Positions 61,218-64,000 of a stretch of 64,000 bases of DNA are shown one piece after another. The DNA comes from JAVJST01 sp040219295 (GTDB lineage: Bacteria; Pseudomonadota; Alphaproteobacteria; Rhodospirillales; Casp-alpha2): assembly GCA_040219295.1 (NCBI GenBank), contig JAVJST010000005.1, forward strand, positions 682,001-746,000. The letters run 5' to 3'. The translations under genes and the position numbers were made by a program. Numbering within the stretch: position 1 is the stretch's first letter; each line of letters opens with the position of its first letter. Below the pieces are notes generated by a model, which saw only the letters and a list, made by a program, of their open reading frames with translations, ran no database searches and had not been told where the DNA came from.

Positions 61218-62090
61218 TTACTGACCGCCGCCGAGCGAGTGCACATAGACCGCCAGTTGCTTGATCGTGGCGTCGTCAAGGATTCGGCCCCACGGGGGCA
61301 TGACACCGTAACGGCTCTTGGTGATGGTCTCGACGACGGCGTCCTGATCGCCGCCGTAGAGCCAGATCGCATTGTTCAGTGCCGGCGCGCCGAGCGTCAC
61401 GTCGCCACCGCCGTTCTCGCCGTGGCAGGCGGCGCATTGCTCAGCATAAACCTCGCTTCCACCGGCAGCGAGGTCGACTTCGACGTCCTGCCCGGAAACC
61501 AGCCGGACGTACGCCGCGACGGATGCGATCTCCTCACGGGTCAGAATCTCGTCGGTGCCGAAACGCGGCATTTCTGAGTAATGAGCCTCTTCGTCGACGG
61601 TGTTCCGAATGCCGTGCCGGATGGTGAAGGCGATGGCCTCCAGGTCGCCGCCCCACAGCCATTCGTCGTCGTTCAGGTTGGGATATCCGGCAGAGCCCTG
61701 CGCACCGGAGCCGTGACACTGGGAACAGTTGACGGCGAATGCCGAGCGACCGCCGGCCAGCGCGAAGTTCAACAGATCCTCGTCAGACCGGATTTCCTCG
61801 AGCGACGCCTGTTCGATGCGCGCCAGGTAACCGGACTTCGCGGCCTCGGCCTCGGACAGCCGGGCCGCGACCTCGGCCCGCGAACTGTATCCGATCACAC
61901 CCTGGGTGTAGCCGGAGAGCGTCGGCCACGCCGGATAGACGATCCAGTAGCCGATCGACCACACCACGGTGGCGTAGAAGATCCAGCGCCACCAGTTGGG
62001 CAGCGGATTGTTGAGTTCCTTGATCCCGTCCCACTCGTGGCCGGTGGTTTCGACACCGGAGATCGCGTCGATATCCTTCTGTTCCGACAT
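61218..62090 (-). CDS. ccoP: cbb3 oxidase di-haem subunit CcoP
   Basis: This 290-residue membrane-anchored cytochrome c has one membrane helix (~34-52) and two haem-c sites, CSQCH (SQCHGSGAQG) and CAACH (AACHGENGGG). The family N-terminus GVETTGHEWDGIKELNNPLPNWW is present. It passes electrons from the soluble cytochrome pool to CcoN. Its start lies 3 bp after the ccoQ stop. Confidence 0.95.
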   Translation of the reverse strand: MSEQKDIDAISGVETTGHEWDGIKELNNPLPNWWRWIFYATVVWSIGYWIVYPAWPTLSGYTQGVIGYSSRAEVAARLSEAEAAKSGYLARIEQASLEEIRSDEDLLNFALAGGRSAFAVNCSQCHGSGAQGSAGYPNLNDDEWLWGGDLEAIAFTIRHGIRNTVDEEAHYSEMPRFGTDEILTREEIASVAAYVRLVSGQDVEVDLAAGGSEVYAEQCAACHGENGGGDVTLGAPALNNAIWLYGGDQDAVVETITKSRYGVMPPWGRILDDATIKQLAVYVHSLGGGQ

Positions 62091-62093
62091 GAC

Positions 62094-62243
62094 TTAGTCC
62101 TCCTTGAACGGGATCTGGGCCGCATCATCGAACTTTTGCCGCGCGCCGGGGCGCAGGGCGTAGATCATGGCGACCGCAAACATCACGACCAGGAACACGA
62201 GGCCCCAGGTTTGCGCGAAGACGGATACTGTTTCGAACGTCAT
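62094..62243 (-). CDS. ccoQ: cbb3 oxidase small subunit CcoQ
   Basis: This 49-residue single-helix protein begins MTFETVSVFAQTWGLVFLVV and continues to FAVAMIYALRPGARQKFDDAAQIPFKED, the standard CcoQ layout. It stabilises the CcoP association with the core. GAGGATCAA precedes the ATG at 62243. It lies between ccoO and ccoP. Confidence 0.92.
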   Translation of the reverse strand: MTFETVSVFAQTWGLVFLVVMFAVAMIYALRPGARQKFDDAAQIPFKED

Positions 62244-62253
62244 TTGATCCTCC

Positions 62254-62982
62254 TCAACGCTCGTTGGCTTCGGCGTCGTAGACCGAGAAATCGACCATCG
62301 TGCCGAGTACCTGCAGATAGGCGATCAGCGCGTCCATCTCGGTCGGCGCACCGGGCTGACCGTCGAAGTTCCGTAACGCCGCACCGGGATAGCGCTCGAC
62401 GAGTTCGTCGACCCCGTCCGCGTCCGGATCCGCCTGCGCCAGCATGTCCTGGGTGGCGGCCGCGACCATCTCGTCCGAGTAGGGAACGCCGACACGTCGA
62501 TTGGCCACCAGATGATCCGCGATGTCGGATGACTGGACCTTGGCATCCATCAGGAACGGGTAGCCGGGCATCACCGACTCGGGAACCAGCTGCCGCGGAT
62601 CGATCATGTGTTCGCGGTGCCAGTCGTCGGAATACTTCTCGCCGACACGGGCCAGATCGGGGCCGGTGCGCTTGGAGCCCCACTGGAACGGATGGTCGTA
62701 CATGCTCTCCGCCGCCAGGCTGTAGTGTCCGTAGCGCTCGACCTCGTCGCGCAGCGGCCGAACCATCTGGCTGTGGCAGTTGTAGCAACCTTCGCGGATG
62801 TAGACGTTGCGGCCCGCAAGTTCGAGCGGCGTATAGGGACGAACCCCTTTGACCTTCTCGATGGTGCTCTCCAGGTAGAATAGCGGTGCGATTTCGACGA
62901 GGCCGCCGATGGAAACCGCGATCAGGATACCGATGACCAGCAGGATCGAGTTCTTCTCGAGTACGGCGTGTTTCTCCAACAT
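62254..62982 (-). CDS. ccoO: cbb3 oxidase mono-haem subunit CcoO
   Basis: This 242-residue membrane-anchored cytochrome c has an N-terminal helix, then RPYTPLELAGRNVYIREGCYNCHSQMVRP with one haem-c site (CYNCH). Axial Met candidates lie in VMPGYPF. It transfers electrons from CcoP to CcoN. It is 13 bp downstream of ccoN. Confidence 0.95.
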   Translation of the reverse strand: MLEKHAVLEKNSILLVIGILIAVSIGGLVEIAPLFYLESTIEKVKGVRPYTPLELAGRNVYIREGCYNCHSQMVRPLRDEVERYGHYSLAAESMYDHPFQWGSKRTGPDLARVGEKYSDDWHREHMIDPRQLVPESVMPGYPFLMDAKVQSSDIADHLVANRRVGVPYSDEMVAAATQDMLAQADPDADGVDELVERYPGAALRNFDGQPGAPTEMDALIAYLQVLGTMVDFSVYDAEANER

Positions 62983-62995
62983 CTCTCAATCCTCC

Positions 62996-64000
62996 TCAGG
63001 CGTTGGCCGGCTGTGCCGAGGTGTACGACACCTCGGTGCGCAGATCGCCGCGCGCCGTGCGGTAGACGTTGTAGGCCATGACCACGGCGCCGAGGACGAA
63101 CAGACCGCCGCCGATGGCGCGAATGATGTAGAACGGATGCATGGCTTCGACGGTTTCCGCGAACGAGTATTCAAGGAAGCCGAGGCTGTCGTAAGCCCGC
63201 CACATCAGGCCCTGTAGGATGCCCGACACCCACATCGCCGCTGCGTAGAGCACGATGCCGCCGGTCGAGAGCCAGAAATGCAGGGAGACCAGCTTGAGCG
63301 AGTACAGGCGCTCCCGGTTGAACATCCGGGGTGCGAGGAAGTAGATCGCCCCGAAGCTGACCATGCCAACCCAGCCGAGCGCGCCGGAGTGCACGTGGCC
63401 GATCGTCCAGTCGGTGTAGTGGCTGAGGCTGTTGACCGCCTTGATCGACATGAGCGGGCCTTCGAAGGTGCTCATGCCGTAGAACGCGACCGAGATCGTC
63501 ATCATCCGCAGCACCGGATCGGTGCGCAACTTGTCCCATGCGCCGGAAAGCGTCATCAGGCCGTTGATCATGCCGCCCCACGACGGCATCCACAGCATGA
63601 TCGAGAACGTCATGCCCAGGGTCTGCGCCCAGTCGGGCAGCGCCGTGTAGTGCAGGTGGTGCGGTCCCGCCCAGATGTAGAGGAAGATCAGGCTCCAGAA
63701 GTGGACGATCGACAGACGGTAGGAGTAGACCGGGCGCCCTGCCTGTTTCGGCATGAAGTAGTACATGATGCCGAGGAAGCCCGCGGTCAGGAAAAAGCCG
63801 ACCGCGTTGTGGCCGTACCACCACTGGGTCAGGGCGTCCTGGACGCCGGCGAACAGGGTGTAACTCTTGCCGCCGAACGGCGTGACCGGCAGCGCCAGGT
63901 TATTGACGACGTGCAGCAGCGCGATCGTGACGATGAACGCCAGATAGAACCAGTTGGCGACGTAGATGTGCGGTTCCTTGCGCTTCCACAGTGTAGCGAG
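62996..64000 (-). CDS. ccoN: cbb3 oxidase catalytic subunit CcoN (N-terminus cut by window edge)
   Basis: This haem-copper oxidase subunit I enters from the right edge in frame and ends at 62996, so 334 C-terminal residues are seen. Hallmarks are QWWYGHNAVGFFLTAGFLGIMYYFMPK, VHFWSLIFLYIWAGPHHLHYTALPDWAQ and HVHSGALGWVGMVSFGAIY, with the metal-ligand histidines. A C-terminal FYIIRAIGGGLFVLGAVVM is also typical. It is the proton-pumping, high-affinity terminal oxidase for low oxygen. The ccoN promoter (usually with an FNR box) is outside the window. Confidence 0.96.
   Translation of the reverse strand, partial: LATLWKRKEPHIYVANWFYLAFIVTIALLHVVNNLALPVTPFGGKSYTLFAGVQDALTQWWYGHNAVGFFLTAGFLGIMYYFMPKQAGRPVYSYRLSIVHFWSLIFLYIWAGPHHLHYTALPDWAQTLGMTFSIMLWMPSWGGMINGLMTLSGAWDKLRTDPVLRMMTISVAFYGMSTFEGPLMSIKAVNSLSHYTDWTIGHVHSGALGWVGMVSFGAIYFLAPRMFNRERLYSLKLVSLHFWLSTGGIVLYAAAMWVSGILQGLMWRAYDSLGFLEYSFAETVEAMHPFYIIRAIGGGLFVLGAVVMAYNVYRTARGDLRTEVSYTSAQPANA

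Noticed and set aside
1..64000. CRISPR arrays, insertion sequences, prophage genes, rRNA
   Set aside because: No regularly spaced long repeats, transposase-like proteins, terminal inverted repeats around them or rRNA-like sequence were seen.

Overview
The window comes from a high-GC, densely packed bacterial chromosome, most likely an alphaproteobacterium of the Rhodospirillales type. The supporting signs are the malonate matPQM-AB operon under a GntR/FCD regulator, complete ccoNOQP-GHIS clustering, a FixK/FNR-type box, FetAB, a SthA-type transhydrogenase and many GTGA/ATGA gene overlaps. No rRNA, convincing tRNA, insertion sequence, phage gene or CRISPR array was seen.

Layout. 1-6.3 kb: a sensor kinase cut by the window edge, a multi-pass transporter, a Sel1-repeat protein, queuosine tgt and a DUF2189 membrane protein behind an FNR-like box. 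6.3-16.3 kb: a cupin, cysH, queA, a Pmp3-like protein, a SufR-like regulator divergent from an unusual Rieske protein with a paired palindromic operator between them, sthA, fetAB and a ureohydrolase. 16.4-22.3 kb: signalling (tandem-receiver protein, MHYT/PAS histidine kinase, single-receiver protein, cNMP-EAL phosphodiesterase), with a 38-residue membrane peptide and a candidate non-coding RNA in the gaps. 22.4-26.5 kb: a CocE/NonD hydrolase, a 26-residue membrane peptide with its own terminator, hutI and a SIS-domain isomerase. 26.6-32.1 kb: glutarate/2-hydroxyglutarate catabolism (lhgO, LysR regulator, gcdH, class III CoA-transferase) plus a class IV aminotransferase. 32.1-34.1 kb: a bufferin-type operon (small 6-Cys peptide, MNIO/DUF692 enzyme, DUF2063 partner). 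34.3-41.4 kb: an uncharacterised set with an M19 dipeptidase, an unknown 546-residue protein, DUF3726, a class II aldolase, a MttB-like methyltransferase and a betaine-type binding protein, with a cold-shock gene inserted. 41.5-48.2 kb: malonate uptake and conversion. 48.2-49.2 kb: a second copy of the candidate RNA/repeat element and a frameshifted PIN-domain gene. 49.3-54.9 kb: a hydantoinase operon. 55.2-64 kb: a di-haem oxidoreductase and the cbb3 oxidase cluster, read leftward and cut in ccoN.

How the genes work together. The catabolic modules (malonate, glutarate, hydantoin-like compounds, possibly methylated amines) feed acetyl-CoA and crotonyl-CoA into a respiratory chain ending in a high-affinity cbb3 oxidase.

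The strongest unexplained signal is a pair of similar intergenic elements near 20.8-21.07 kb and 48.2-48.5 kb. Each has a sigma70-like promoter (17-bp spacer), a conserved hairpin and in-phase 10-bp repeats of the form GGGTCATTTY, and neither is positioned to control a neighbouring gene. They may define an undescribed small-RNA or repeat family. Other leads are the 34-41 kb metabolic cluster, the Rieske-helical fusion with its two-site operator, the PIN gene broken at a seven-A tract, and two tiny membrane peptides.
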